Shown one piece after another: positions 47,914 through 57,017 of a stretch of 64,000 nt of DNA. Both the position numbers and the translations under genes were made by a program. Positions within the stretch are counted from its first letter, which is position 1; every line of letters begins with the position of its first letter. The notes beneath the pieces were generated by a model, which was not told where the DNA came from, did not search any database, and worked only from the letters and a program-made list of their open reading frames with translations. The stretch comes from an uncultured Selenomonas sp. GTDB taxonomy: Bacteria > Bacillota > Negativicutes > Selenomonadales > Selenomonadaceae. The stretch spans positions 62,001 through 126,000 of the forward strand of contig CAJPOT010000004.1 in the NCBI GenBank assembly GCA_905372355.1, given 5' to 3'.

Positions 47914-48546
47914 TCAATGCATGGGAACGAAGTAGCTCACCATGAAGGCAATCGTCACGAGGCTCAGAGCCACGCAGAGCAACATGGAGAGAAGCCCCGC
48001 CGTCTTCTGGGCGCGAGGCCCCTTGACGACGCCCCACGTCATGAGGAAGGTCGTAATGCCGTTCGTGAAATGGAAGATCGCTGCGAGCATGCCGATGAGG
48101 TAGAGGACGAAGACGATCGGGCTGCCCGTGACGTAGCTCTGGATCAGTTCATAGGTGATCGGCGTGCCGAGGACACCCTTGACGTAGCAGCGCAAGTAAC
48201 CGACGTGCCATACGAGGAAGACGAGCAGGAACCATGCCGTCCAGCGCTGGAAAGCAAAATTCCAGTTGTTGAGGTAGCCATACTTCGTCGGGTTGTTCTT
48301 CGCCTGCATGCAGATGTAGATGCCATAGATCGCATGGAAGAGGAACGGGATGGCGACGGCGCCGACCTCAAGTCCGAGGAAGATTGGTTTCGGAATCAGC
48401 TCCATCATGGCGAGCTTGCCATTCAGGGCTTCAGCACCGCCCAGAGCCGAAGCATTAGTGAGGATGTGCTCCATGAGGAATCCTCCGAGTGCCAGCAAGC
48501 CGACCAGGGAATGCAGGCGGCGGGCGTAAAAAGTTGTGTTAATCAT
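47914..48546 (-). CDS. frdC: Fumarate reductase cytochrome b subunit
   Basis: Membrane anchor that binds two haems b and oxidises menaquinol, 210 residues, five membrane helices, of the Bacillus/Wolinella single-chain type. Helix I has SLVGLLALGGFLMEHILTN, with a likely haem His in EHI; other candidate His ligands are in FLFHAIYG, FLVWHVGYL and IFHFTNGI. GGAGG 6 bases before the ATG. Confidence 0.93.
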   Translation of the reverse strand: MINTTFYARRLHSLVGLLALGGFLMEHILTNASALGGAEALNGKLAMMELIPKPIFLGLEVGAVAIPFLFHAIYGIYICMQAKNNPTKYGYLNNWNFAFQRWTAWFLLVFLVWHVGYLRCYVKGVLGTPITYELIQSYVTGSPIVFVLYLIGMLAAIFHFTNGITTFLMTWGVVKGPRAQKTAGLLSMLLCVALSLVTIAFMVSYFVPMH

Positions 48547-48629
48547 TCTATACCTCCTATAAATTCTTTGCGCCCCGCATCGTGCGGGGGCGGATTACAG
48601 GAAGCGCCGATAAGTTCAGCGCCTCCCAT

Positions 48630-48652
48630 GAAAGCGCCAAACAGGCGCTTTC
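48630..48652 (-). other. Hairpin between fumB and frdC
   Basis: Perfect 9-bp stem GAAAGCGCC/GGCGCTTTC (48630-48638 and 48644-48652), starting in the fumB stop codon, with no T-tract. It may mark an mRNA processing point that lets fum and frd levels differ within one transcript. Confidence 0.4.
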
Positions 48653-49209
48653 TATAACTTACGATACGGCGCCTGGCCAATCTCGTAGAAGTTATTCCCC
48701 TCGCAGTCGATGCCGACGATCGCCGGAAAGTCGACAACGGTCAGACGAGCCACAGCCTCCGGGCCGAGTTCCGGATAGGCGAGCACTTCGTACTTCTTGA
48801 CGGACTTGGCGATCAGAGCCGCCGCGCCGCCGACGGCGACGAAGTATGTCACGCCGTTCTTCTTCATCGACTCGATGACCTTCGGGTCACGCGATCCCTT
48901 TCCGATCATGCCCGTGATGCCCTGTTCAAGCATCGTCGGCGTGTAGGCGTCCATGCGGCCGGCAGTCGTCGGGCCGCACGAGCCGATAGGATCGCCGGGC
49001 TTCGCAGGCGTAGGTCCGAGGTAGTAGACGATTTCATTCTTCCAGTCCACGGGGAGCTTCTCGCCGCGTGCCAGAGCTTCGCACATGACCTTGTGCGCCG
49101 CATCGCGTGCGCTGATGATCGTGCCTGTGATGAGCACGCTGTCGCCCGCCTTGAGCTTCTTGGACTGCTCCACGGTAAACGGTGTTTCGATACGAATCTT
49201 TTCAGCCAT
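48652..49209 (-). CDS. fumB: Class I fumarate hydratase, beta subunit
   Basis: C-terminal (beta) chain of the two-subunit iron-sulfur fumarase, 185 residues, from MAEKIRIETPFTVEQ. Conserved GSCGPTTAGRMDAYTP and the GKG motif (MIGKGSRD) are present. Start at 49209 follows GGAGG. A tartrate dehydratase reading is possible from sequence, but the frd genes next to it favour fumarase. The symbol names the chain here, not the E. coli single-chain enzyme. Confidence 0.88.
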   Translation of the reverse strand: MAEKIRIETPFTVEQSKKLKAGDSVLITGTIISARDAAHKVMCEALARGEKLPVDWKNEIVYYLGPTPAKPGDPIGSCGPTTAGRMDAYTPTMLEQGITGMIGKGSRDPKVIESMKKNGVTYFVAVGGAAALIAKSVKKYEVLAYPELGPEAVARLTVVDFPAIVGIDCEGNNFYEIGQAPYRKL

Positions 49210-49235
49210 TTTTCTTATCCTCCCATCCCGAGCAA

Positions 49236-50078
49236 TTAAAGGACGCGATCCTTGTGGCGCATCGCATGACAGCAGATCGTGACGGCCACGGGCAGTCCCG
49301 CGATGTGCGTCGGGCCCCATTCGATGTTGACGGCGAGAGCCGATACGGAGCCGCCGAGCTGAGGGCCGATGCCCGTCTTGTTGATCATCTCAAGAAGCTC
49401 GCCTTCGAGCTTCGCGTACTCGGGCATGGGGTTGCGCTCGTTGATGGAGCGCACGAGCGCCTTCTTCGAGTAGTAAGCGGCGCGGTCCATCGTGCCGCCG
49501 ATGCCGACGCCGACAACCATGGGAGGACAGGGATTGCAGCTTGCGTGCAGGATGATGTCGAGCACGGCCTTCTTGACGCCTTCGACGCCATCCGCAGGAA
49601 CGAGCATCTTGACGCCCGACTTGTTCTCGCTGCCGAAGCCCTTGGGTCCGACCGTGATCTTGAGCTTGTCGCCCGGCACGATGCGCGTGTAGATGACGGC
49701 AGGCGTATTGTTCTGCGTGTTCTTGCGGTTGAACAGAGGCTCGGCGACGACGGACTTCCTCAGATACCCTTCCGTATAGCCCTTGGCGACACCGGCATTG
49801 ACCGCCTCTTCGAGATCGCCGCCTGCGATGTGCAGATCCTGACCGATCTCAAGGAAGACGATCGTCATGCCGGTGTCCTGACAGATGGGGCGATCCTCGG
49901 CCTTGGCGATCTCCGCATTGCGGATGATCTGGTCGAGCACGTCGCGCCCTACCGGCGACTCCTCTGCCTCGCGTCCGCGCTTCAAAGCCTCGTAGACGTC
50001 GTCCGGCAGATAGTAGGCAGCCTCTTTGCACATCTCGGCAACGGCTTCCGTAATCTGTTTCGCTTCGATTGTACGCAA
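49236..50078 (-). CDS. fumA: Class I fumarate hydratase, alpha subunit
   Basis: N-terminal (alpha) chain carrying the 4Fe-4S cluster that dehydrates malate to fumarate reversibly. It is 280 residues. Cys ligand regions are DRPICQDTGM, LHASCNPCPPM and VTICCHAMRH. I chose the TTG at 50078 (protein MRTIEAKQITEAV), with GGGAGGG 7 bases upstream; the ATG at 50093 lies before that site and would not use it. First gene of fumAB-frdCAB. Confidence 0.92.
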   Translation of the reverse strand: MRTIEAKQITEAVAEMCKEAAYYLPDDVYEALKRGREAEESPVGRDVLDQIIRNAEIAKAEDRPICQDTGMTIVFLEIGQDLHIAGGDLEEAVNAGVAKGYTEGYLRKSVVAEPLFNRKNTQNNTPAVIYTRIVPGDKLKITVGPKGFGSENKSGVKMLVPADGVEGVKKAVLDIILHASCNPCPPMVVGVGIGGTMDRAAYYSKKALVRSINERNPMPEYAKLEGELLEMINKTGIGPQLGGSVSALAVNIEWGPTHIAGLPVAVTICCHAMRHKDRVL

Positions 50079-50120
50079 GATAAACCCTCCCATAAGAAAT
50101 TGTAATACTCACATAGCTTC

Positions 50121-50149
50121 ATCATATCATATTTTCATCGCACATTCAA
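50121..50149 (-). promoter_or_regulatory. Promoter of fumAB-frdCAB
   Basis: Minus strand: -35 TTGAAT (50144-50149), 17 bases, -10 TATGAT (50121-50126), 42 bases before the fumA TTG. Confidence 0.72.
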
Positions 50150-50293
50150 CACCGAAACCCTTGTGTTTCTTGAGTTTCTGCAGAGAAAAAGATGAATCCC
50201 GTTCGCTTTTTTGCATGCCGAAAACCGGCGAAAAAGTGACCGGAATTCCCTTCCAATATTCCTTTCGTGCACTTGCCAGCAAGCCCTCTGCCG

Positions 50294-50779
50294 TCAAGCT
50301 CTTCCCAAGCGGATGAGTTCGACCTGCGGCGGCTTCCCCGTCTCAAGCTCGGCGAGCATGAAGGAAGGACGCGCCTCATCGCGCGGACGCGCCACGCTTC
50401 CGGGGTTGAGGACATGAACATCTCCCGTGACCTCCTGCGCCACATGCGTATGACCGTAGACGGCAATGTCCGCCTGCGCCTCCTTCGCCGCTGTCACCAG
50501 CATTTCAAGCGTCGAACGCACGCCGTAGATGTGACCGTGCGTGAGAAAGATGCGGTGTCCTGCCGCTTCGACAACGATCTCGTCGGGCGTCTTGCCGTCG
50601 GGCCAGTCCGTGTTGCCCGCGACGTTTTCCACGCGCACCGCCGAGACGAGCGCGAGGTACGCCGCATCGGGAACGCAGTCTCCCGCATGAAGCCAGAGGT
50701 CGACCTTGCCCGCACGTTCCACAGCGCGATCGATCGCGCGGCGGTCGCCGTGGCTGTCGCTCATAATGCCGATCTTCAT
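50294..50779 (-). CDS. yfcE: YfcE-type metallophosphoesterase
   Basis: Predicted phosphodiesterase of the YfcE/MJ0936 family, 161 residues. The calcineurin-like metal ligands are MSDSHGD, LHAGDCV, VAGNTDW and GHTH, all intact. Natural substrate unknown. ATG overlaps the rdgB stop (ATGA); the order rph-rdgB-yfcE is common in Firmicutes. Confidence 0.92.
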   Translation of the reverse strand: MKIGIMSDSHGDRRAIDRAVERAGKVDLWLHAGDCVPDAAYLALVSAVRVENVAGNTDWPDGKTPDEIVVEAAGHRIFLTHGHIYGVRSTLEMLVTAAKEAQADIAVYGHTHVAQEVTGDVHVLNPGSVARPRDEARPSFMLAELETGKPPQVELIRLGRA

Positions 50780-51366
50780 GTGAGATGCTCCTTCATCTGC
50801 GCCGCCATGAGACGAAGCGCTGCGCCGCGATGGCTGACCGCCTGCTTTTCAGAAACCGTCAGTTCCGCCAGCGACTTGCCGCTCGCGAGATAGAAATACG
50901 GGTCATAGCCGAAGCCGCCCGCACCGCGCGGCTCTTGGCGCACGCGTCCGACACACGTCCCTTCAGAGATGAGTTCCGTGCCGTCCGTGTCGTGCAGGAC
51001 GAGCACGCAGCGAAAAGCGGCAGCAGATTCGACAGCCCCCCTCTTTTGAAGCTCTGCCACGAGCTTCTCGTTGTTCGCCGCATCATCGTGCCGCCCCGAG
51101 TAACGCGCCGAGTGAACGCCCGGTGCACCGCCCAAGACTTCGACCTCCAGTCCCGAGTCGTCAGCAAGGCACGCGCATCCCGTCCTTTCTGCATAAAAAC
51201 GCGCCTTGATGCGCGCGTTCCCCTCGAAGGTCGAAGCGTCCTCAACAGCATCGGGAAGCTCCCCAAAATCCTTGAGGGTCAAAAGCTCTACGGGGAGCTT
51301 TTGAAAAGCTGCAAGGATTTCCTTCACCTTGCCCTCATTCTTCGTAGCGACTACGATCTTCTTCAT
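50776..51366 (-). CDS. rdgB: XTP/dITP diphosphatase
   Basis: House-cleaning pyrophosphatase (Ham1/RdgB) that removes deaminated purine nucleotides. It is 196 residues, with [51 protein letters not shown] and the C-terminal [10 protein letters not shown], all family motifs. Overlaps rph and yfcE by four bases each. Confidence 0.96.
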   Translation of the reverse strand: MKKIVVATKNEGKVKEILAAFQKLPVELLTLKDFGELPDAVEDASTFEGNARIKARFYAERTGCACLADDSGLEVEVLGGAPGVHSARYSGRHDDAANNEKLVAELQKRGAVESAAAFRCVLVLHDTDGTELISEGTCVGRVRQEPRGAGGFGYDPYFYLASGKSLAELTVSEKQAVSHRGAALRLMAAQMKEHLT

Positions 51367-52109
51367 CCGATTCGCCCCACTTTCCAGACGAGCTCGCCGC
51401 CAAGCGCGTCCTTTTCTCTTGCTATCAATTCGTCGATGCCCTTTTCCGCCAGCGCGAGGAGCGCCTCCATCTCCTTGCGTGAGAAGGGCCGCCCCTCGCC
51501 CGTGCCCTGCACCTCGACGAAGTCATAGGCGCCCGTCATCACGACGTTCATATCGACGAGCGCCGTGCTGTCCTCCTCGTAGCAAAGATCGAGGATCGGT
51601 TCGCCGTCCTTCGCGAGACCGACGCTGACCGCCGCGAGGAAATCTTTCACAGGGAACGCCTTACCCTTCTCATAGAAACTCGCGCACGCCTCTACGAGCG
51701 CGACGAAAGCGCCCGTGATCGCCGCCGTACGCGTGCCGCCGTCCGCCTCGATGACATCGCAGTCCAAGGCGATCGTGCGCTCGCCGAGCGCTGCAAGATC
51801 AACGACGGAGCGCAGCGAGCGGCCGATGAGACGCTGGATCTCCTGCGTGCGCCCCGACTGGCGGCCTTGGCAGGCCTCGCGTGGCGTGCGCGTCGAAGTC
51901 GCACTCGGCAAGAGCGCGTACTCTGCCTTGATCCAGCCCGTGCCCGTGCCGCGCAGAAAGTACGGCACGCGATCTTCGACGGACGCAGCGCAGATGACGC
52001 GCGTGCGTCCCATCTCGATGAGCACCGAACCCGCCGGCCCCTTTTGGAAGCCTCGCGTGATCTTCAAGGGACGCAGCGCCTCAGCGGCACGTCCGCGTAT
52101 TCTCTGCAT
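51363..52109 (-). CDS. rph: Ribonuclease PH
   Basis: Phosphorolytic 3' exoribonuclease that trims tRNA 3' ends. It is 248 residues. [31 protein letters not shown], the [18 protein letters not shown] block and [19 protein letters not shown] are conserved. Only 27 bases separate its start from the terminator upstream, so it relies on read-through or on a promoter inside the terminator region. Confidence 0.96.
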   Translation of the reverse strand: MQRIRGRAAEALRPLKITRGFQKGPAGSVLIEMGRTRVICAASVEDRVPYFLRGTGTGWIKAEYALLPSATSTRTPREACQGRQSGRTQEIQRLIGRSLRSVVDLAALGERTIALDCDVIEADGGTRTAAITGAFVALVEACASFYEKGKAFPVKDFLAAVSVGLAKDGEPILDLCYEEDSTALVDMNVVMTGAYDFVEVQGTGEGRPFSRKEMEALLALAEKGIDELIAREKDALGGELVWKVGRIG

Positions 52110-52136
52110 AGCGCATGTTCCTCTCCTCTCACGGGA

Positions 52137-52162
52137 AAAGGGCAGGGCGCCAAGCCCTGCCC
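52137..52162 (-). terminator. Terminator between the cofE-like gene and rph
   Basis: 9-bp perfect stem GGGCAGGGC/GCCCTGCCC (52140-52148 and 52154-52162), followed by TTTT on the minus strand, 4 bases after the upstream stop codon. Confidence 0.72.
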
Positions 52163-52166
52163 CTCT

Positions 52167-52823
52167 TTATCCCTCCTGATATTGCCGGAAGTTCTTTATG
52201 ATGCAGATCGGCGTCTTCTGCGAAGCGTTGCCGAACGGGTTGTCAATGAGGAGCTTCGCGACGAGCTCGCCCTTCGTGCCGTCTGTCACGCCGACGATGC
52301 GCGAGCGCTTGAGATCGTTGACATCGGCGATGACGGCGCCGAAGCAGCCGAGCCTCTCTTTGAGACGCGCGACGACATCCTCCGGATCGCGCGGCCCGTA
52401 GACGATGTGCTTGTCAAAAGGCGGCATCGTGCCCGTCACATCGTCGATGAGCGCCGTCTGCTCGCCGCCCCATTTATAAAAAAGGCCGCTCTTTCCCACG
52501 ATCTTTCCCAAAGATCCCGCGAAGAGCGCGGCGGCGACGCGCCACTTGCCCTCGACGTTCATCAAGGACTGCATGCCGTGCGGACTCGCTAGGCTGCCGA
52601 CATCCGGGATGAAACGGCAGCAGAACTGTGCGAGGCAGGAGATCTTCAGATCCTCGGGACGCACGATGCGTCCCTGCGTGATGGCGACGACGCTCTCTGC
52701 CACAGAAATCACGTCATCCTTGCCGATCTTGCCGCGCGTATACTTCTCCACGCAGTCGACGATGTCATCCCTGTCCGTCAGAATGCGCGTGGGAACGGGC
52801 AGAATCTCTACTTTCTCTTTCAT
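52167..52823 (-). CDS. CofE-like (F420-0:gamma-glutamyl ligase fold) protein
   Basis: 218 residues, matches the F420 ligase domain family. The N-terminus [21 protein letters not shown] is followed by [19 protein letters not shown], a stretch shared with CofE, and the C-terminal [20 protein letters not shown]. In F420-making organisms CofE adds glutamates to the cofactor, but this lineage is not known to make F420 and no other cof genes are nearby, so the substrate is probably different. It sits 12 bases after the gene at 52836 in an apparent operon led by glmU-prs. Confidence 0.72.
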   Translation of the reverse strand: MKEKVEILPVPTRILTDRDDIVDCVEKYTRGKIGKDDVISVAESVVAITQGRIVRPEDLKISCLAQFCCRFIPDVGSLASPHGMQSLMNVEGKWRVAAALFAGSLGKIVGKSGLFYKWGGEQTALIDDVTGTMPPFDKHIVYGPRDPEDVVARLKERLGCFGAVIADVNDLKRSRIVGVTDGTKGELVAKLLIDNPFGNASQKTPICIIKNFRQYQEG

Positions 52824-52835
52824 GTTCGCCCCTCC

Positions 52836-53378
52836 TCAATCGTCCGCCAAAGTCACGCCGACGAGCGCGGCGACCTCCGCCGCACGCACGGGAATCGTCA
52901 CCTTCGAATAACGCCACGGCCGTCTGCCCGTCTCCTGGTAGATGAGATCCGCCGAGAAATCGGCCATGTGCGCGACCGCCTCCTTGATGCTCCTGCCCTT
53001 TCGTGCCGTAAGCGTCACATACGCTTTGACGAAGATGCTTTTACCCGCTTCGATGAGCACCGCCTCGAAGTAATCATCCTCGCGTGGTGCGCCCTCTCGC
53101 TCGGCTCTGCCGCGCACTTCAAGCCCGTCGTACTGTTCGTAGGGCACGAGCGGACGCACAAGGGCGTCCATGATCGTGCCGACCTGCTTGCCGACATTGG
53201 CGAACTCCAGCTTCGTGACGAGCGTTACGCTTTTTTCATCCTGCGCCGTTACTTCGAGGGGCGTGCGCTCCGTAAGCTTCACGACGACCTCTTCCGTTCC
53301 CTCCTTGGCAAAGAAGAGTTTCACCACGATGATGCAAAGGAAAATCGCAGCGAGAACAACACCGATTGCAATATACAA
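52836..53378 (-). CDS. Membrane-anchored protein of unknown function
   Basis: 180 residues, one N-terminal membrane helix (about residues 2-22, YIAIGVVLAAIFLCIIVVKLF), then a mixed alpha/beta soluble domain with EVTAQDEKSVTLVTKLEFANVGKQ, rich in beta strand. I recognise no family. It could face either side of the membrane. GGGAGG lies a rather long 13 bases before the ATG, so the start may be imperfect. It lies between the thioesterase and the CofE-like gene. Confidence 0.65.
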   Translation of the reverse strand: MYIAIGVVLAAIFLCIIVVKLFFAKEGTEEVVVKLTERTPLEVTAQDEKSVTLVTKLEFANVGKQVGTIMDALVRPLVPYEQYDGLEVRGRAEREGAPREDDYFEAVLIEAGKSIFVKAYVTLTARKGRSIKEAVAHMADFSADLIYQETGRRPWRYSKVTIPVRAAEVAALVGVTLADD

Positions 53379-53412
53379 CTTTCAAGACCTCCCAAAGCTT
53401 CCTGGCGAACGT

Positions 53413-53850
53413 TCAGAGATTTTCTGCGCCCGTCGGCGCATCCTCCGAAAGCGCGGCATGAAGCTTTTCATAAAACTCTGCAGGCAGTTTCGTGATGCGC
53501 CCCGTCTCTCGGCTCGTGAAGACGTTCTGCGTATGACCGAGGACGAGCAATGCGTCGTCCGCCACGCGCCGCACCTCGTAGTCGAATGCCATCTTGACCT
53601 TTGTCAGCGCCGTCGGGCGCGTGACGATGGCGAGTTCATCGTCGAACTTGCCTGAGGCGACGAACTTTGCGCTGACATCGGTCAGCGGAAAGACGTAGCC
53701 CGCCTCCATCAGATCGCCCAATGTGATGCCGAGCGCGCGCAGGAACTCGACCCTGCCGATCTCGAACCAACGAATGTAGTTCGCATGATGCACGACGCCC
53801 ATGGCGTCCGTATCGTAGAAATTCACACGATGGTATGCCTTGACCTCCAT
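53413..53850 (-). CDS. YbgC-type acyl-CoA thioesterase
   Basis: Hot-dog-fold thioesterase, 145 residues. The family signature FYDTDAMGVVHHANYIRWFE carries the catalytic Asp; KVKMAFDYEVRR is the central helix-strand. I chose the ATG at 53850, which has GGAGAG 5 bases upstream; an ATG at 53862 overlaps the prs stop but has no ribosome site. Substrates of this family range from short acyl-CoAs to hydroxybenzoyl-CoA, so it is not specified here. Confidence 0.87.
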   Translation of the reverse strand: MEVKAYHRVNFYDTDAMGVVHHANYIRWFEIGRVEFLRALGITLGDLMEAGYVFPLTDVSAKFVASGKFDDELAIVTRPTALTKVKMAFDYEVRRVADDALLVLGHTQNVFTSRETGRITKLPAEFYEKLHAALSEDAPTGAENL

Positions 53851-53861
53851 GACGCTCTCCA

Positions 53862-54803
53862 TCAGCGAAACAGGTGACTGACCGAACGATGCTCCTGTAT
53901 GCTGATGAGCACGTCGCCGATAGCGTCCGCCATCGAGAGCACGACGATCTTGTCTGACTTCTTGTCGCCCAAAGGAATCGTGTCCGTGACAATCAGCTGC
54001 TTGAGCACCGACGCGTTGATGCGCTCGATGGCAGGATCGGTCAGGATCGCATGGGAACAGGCGGCGTAGACTTCTTTTGCACCAAGCTTTGCAAGTGCCT
54101 TCGCCCCCTCGCAAAGAGAGCCTGCCGTGTCGACGATGTCGTCGATGAGGATTGCCGTCTTGCCCTCGACGTCGCCGATGAGGTTCATGACCTCCGCCAC
54201 GCCCGGCTGCGGGCGGCGCTTCTCGATGATGGCGATCGGTGCGTGCAGGCGGTCGGCAAGATTTCGCGTGCGCGTGACGCCGCCGAGATCGGGTGAGACG
54301 ACGACGGCATTTTCGAGATTGTGCTCCTTCAGATACGCGGCGAGGACGGGAGCCGCTCCGAGATGATCGACGGGAATGTCGAAGAACCCCTGGATCTGAC
54401 CTGCATGCAGATCGACCGTCACGACGCGCGAGACGCCCGCCGTCTCCATGAGGTTCGCGACGAGCTTCGCCGAGATCGGCTCGCGCCCGCGCGTCTTGCG
54501 ATCCTGACGCGCGTAGGCGTAGTACGGCACGACGGCCGTGATGCTGTGCGCCGACGCCCTCTTGCAGGCGTCCGTCATGATGAGAAGCTCCATGAGATTG
54601 TCGTTGACCGGCTGCGAGGTCGGTTGAATGATAAAGATGTCCTTGCCGCGAATGCTCTCGCTGATCATCACCTGCGTCTCGCCGTTGTTGAAATGACCGA
54701 CGTATGCATCACACAGCGGCACGCCGATATGCGATGCGATCTTCTTCGCGAGCTCGGGGTTGGCGTTGCCCGTCATGATGCATAGGTTGTCAAGGTTCGT
54801 CAT
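53862..54803 (-). CDS. prs: Ribose-phosphate pyrophosphokinase
   Basis: Makes PRPP from ribose-5-phosphate and ATP for nucleotides, His and Trp. It is 313 residues. FNNGETQVMI, YAYARQDRKTRGREPI, VVTVDLHAGQIQGFFDIP and the PRPP motif TAILIDDIVDTAGSL are all intact. ATG overlaps the glmU stop (ATGA). glmU-prs is a conserved pair in Firmicutes. Confidence 0.97.
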   Translation of the reverse strand: MTNLDNLCIMTGNANPELAKKIASHIGVPLCDAYVGHFNNGETQVMISESIRGKDIFIIQPTSQPVNDNLMELLIMTDACKRASAHSITAVVPYYAYARQDRKTRGREPISAKLVANLMETAGVSRVVTVDLHAGQIQGFFDIPVDHLGAAPVLAAYLKEHNLENAVVVSPDLGGVTRTRNLADRLHAPIAIIEKRRPQPGVAEVMNLIGDVEGKTAILIDDIVDTAGSLCEGAKALAKLGAKEVYAACSHAILTDPAIERINASVLKQLIVTDTIPLGDKKSDKIVVLSMADAIGDVLISIQEHRSVSHLFR

Positions 54804-56188
54804 TTTCCAGTAGCCTCCATTTCTTCTTTGCGCTTGTCCGCCCAGCCCGTGATATTCTTCTGGTGGGCGCGCGCGATGGCGAGATCGCCTGCGGGGATGT
54901 CCTTCGTGATCGTCGACCCTGCGCCGATGTAGGCGCCGTCGCCGACGCTGACGGGTGCGACGAGGTTCGAGTTGCAGCCGACGAAAGCGCCGTCGCCGAC
55001 CTTCGTGCGGAACTTCTGCCTGCCGTCGTAATTGACCGTGATCGTGCCGCAACCCATGTTGACGCCCGCACCGATGTCGGAATCGCCGATATACGAGAGA
55101 TGCGGCAGCTTCGTCCCCTCGCCGACGACGGAGTTCTTGACCTCGACGAAATTGCCGATCTTGACGTGCGCGGCGATTTTCGTCGCGGGGCGAAGATGAA
55201 CGTACGGGCCGAGCGTCGCACCGTCGGCGATTTCGCATTCATGCGCATAGCAGAAATGCGCCGTGACATGCGCGCCAACCTTCACGTCCTGAAAGCGCGA
55301 ATTCGGGCCGATCTCGCAGCCCTCGCCGATGACCGTCGCACCCTCAAGCCACGTGCCCGGATAGAGAACGGTGTCGCGGCCGACGATGACATCGACGTCG
55401 ACGTAGGTCGTATCGGGATCCATGAGTGTCACGCCCTCTGCCATCAGCGCCTCATTCTTGCGGCGGCGCAGGATCTTCTCCGAGGCGGCGAGCTGGGCGC
55501 GCGAGTTGACGCCGAGCGTTTCCTCGTAGTCGTCGGCCGTGGCGGCGAAAATCTTCTCGCCCTTCTTTCGGAGGATTTCGAGCACGTCGGGCAGATAGTA
55601 CTCGCCCTGTGCATTGTCATTTTTGACCTCGTGCAGGGCGGCGAAAAGGTCGGGCGCTTCAAAGCAATAGATGCCCGAATTGACCTCGCGCACATTGCGC
55701 TCCTCCTCCGTCGCGTCCTTGTGCTCAACGATTCTTTCCACCGTGCCGTCTGCGGCGCGGATGATGCGGCCATATCCCGTTGCATCGGGCATGACCGCGG
55801 TCAGAACGGTCGCCTTCGCGCCCGATGCCGCGTGTTCTTTCGCGAGCTTCTTGAGGAGCTTCCCCGTCAGGAGCGGCGTGTCGCCGCAGAGCACGAGAAC
55901 CGTGCCCTTTTCCTCGTGCAGCAGCGGTTCCGCCTGCAGGACGGCATGCCCCGTGCCGAGCTGCTCTTCCTGCGTGACGAAATCCGCCTCACCCGCAAGC
56001 GCCTTTTCCACCGTCTCGCCGCCGAATCCCACGACGACGATATTGCGCACGGCGCCCGCCTCCTTCGCGGCCGCGAGCACATGGGCGAGCATCGCCTTGC
56101 CGCCCGCCTTGTGCAGCACCTTCGGCAAAGACGACTTCATGCGCGTCCCCTTGCCCGCCGCCAATATGACTGTTGTCAGATCTGCCAT
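54800..56188 (-). CDS. glmU: Bifunctional UDP-GlcNAc pyrophosphorylase / GlcN-1-P acetyltransferase
   Basis: Acetylates glucosamine-1-phosphate, then couples it to UTP to make UDP-GlcNAc for wall and LPS. It is 462 residues. The N-terminal uridyltransferase has LAAGKGTRMKSSLPKVLH and the C-terminal left-handed beta-helix shows many hexapeptide repeats from about residue 250 (for example GEGCEIGPNSRF, GCGTITVNYDG). ATG at 56188 follows GGAGG; an ATG five codons upstream is less likely. Confidence 0.97.
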   Translation of the reverse strand: MADLTTVILAAGKGTRMKSSLPKVLHKAGGKAMLAHVLAAAKEAGAVRNIVVVGFGGETVEKALAGEADFVTQEEQLGTGHAVLQAEPLLHEEKGTVLVLCGDTPLLTGKLLKKLAKEHAASGAKATVLTAVMPDATGYGRIIRAADGTVERIVEHKDATEEERNVREVNSGIYCFEAPDLFAALHEVKNDNAQGEYYLPDVLEILRKKGEKIFAATADDYEETLGVNSRAQLAASEKILRRRKNEALMAEGVTLMDPDTTYVDVDVIVGRDTVLYPGTWLEGATVIGEGCEIGPNSRFQDVKVGAHVTAHFCYAHECEIADGATLGPYVHLRPATKIAAHVKIGNFVEVKNSVVGEGTKLPHLSYIGDSDIGAGVNMGCGTITVNYDGRQKFRTKVGDGAFVGCNSNLVAPVSVGDGAYIGAGSTITKDIPAGDLAIARAHQKNITGWADKRKEEMEATGK

Positions 56189-56292
56189 TCGTTCAGCCTC
56201 CATTGCTCAAAGACATTTCCTCAGCATCGTTCTCAGGGAACTTTGCAGCCGATCCCTGCAGAGTTCTGAACACATCCTTTCCTGCCATCTTT

Positions 56293-56988
56293 TTAGATGC
56301 CGGCATTCTTCGCTGCCTCCATGCTCAGAAGAAGCGTACGCTCCGCCTTTTCCATATGGGCTTCCGCCGCCTGCTTCGCGCCCTGCACGTCGCCCTGGGC
56401 GATGGCGTCGACGATCTCTCTATGCTCCTCAAGCGTCTCCTTGAGACGACCCGGAAACGACATCGAGGCGGAACGAAAGCGCGTGAGCTGCTCGCGCAGG
56501 TTCGAGATGATGCCGACGAGACGCGTGTTGCGGCTCGCCTGATAGAGGAGGTCGTGAAAGCGCATGTCCGTTTCCACGATCTTTTCCATGTCGCCCGCCT
56601 CGATCTGTCCACCGATGGCGACGAGGAGACGCTGCAGGCTTTCCAGCTCATTCTCCGTGATGCGCTCCGCCGCGAGGGCGCAGGCGAGCGAATCGAGCGC
56701 CGTGCGAATCTCGAAGACATCGTTGACGTCGCGGATGGAAAGGTTCGCGACGTAGGTGCCGCGCCGCGGCATCATGACGACGTAGCCTTCCAGCTCCAGC
56801 TTTCGGATCGCCTCGCGCACGGGCGTGCGGCTGACGCCAAGTTCTTCGGCGAGCTGGATCTCCATGAGCCTCTGTCCTGGCGCAAGCGTGCCGCTCTTGA
56901 TCGCATCGCGCAGAGCCTCAGCAACCACCTCGCGCAGAGGCTGGTAGCTGTCGAGGCGGATCGGTGCGAGCTTTGTTTCCTGTCCCAT
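56293..56988 (-). CDS. GntR-family transcriptional regulator (FadR/FCD type)
   Basis: 231 residues. The N-terminal winged helix (about 15-80) has QPLREVVAEALRDAI, QLAEELGVSRTPVREAIRKLELEGYV, and the C-terminal all-helical FCD domain (about 95-220) contains likely metal-ligand residues in TDMRFHDLLYQAS and EEHREIVDAI. Start at 56988 follows GGGGGAAAA. It lies 29 bases after ispE and before glmU on the same strand, so it may act on its own operon or on a catabolic gene elsewhere; the ligand is unknown, probably a small acid. Confidence 0.9.
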   Translation of the reverse strand: MGQETKLAPIRLDSYQPLREVVAEALRDAIKSGTLAPGQRLMEIQLAEELGVSRTPVREAIRKLELEGYVVMMPRRGTYVANLSIRDVNDVFEIRTALDSLACALAAERITENELESLQRLLVAIGGQIEAGDMEKIVETDMRFHDLLYQASRNTRLVGIISNLREQLTRFRSASMSFPGRLKETLEEHREIVDAIAQGDVQGAKQAAEAHMEKAERTLLLSMEAAKNAGI

Positions 56989-57017
56989 CGTTTTTCCCCC
57001 TGCACAGGTACGGCGCT

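Noticed and set aside
48543..48629. A 28-codon frame (MGGAELIGASCNPPPHD...) ending in an ATGA overlap with frdC
   Set aside because: No ribosome site, sits in GC-rich hairpin sequence, and frdC has its own GGAGG. It may only be leader sequence.
50221..50243. A CCGG/CCGG hairpin after yfcE
   Set aside because: Only four pairs with a large loop; not convincing as a terminator.
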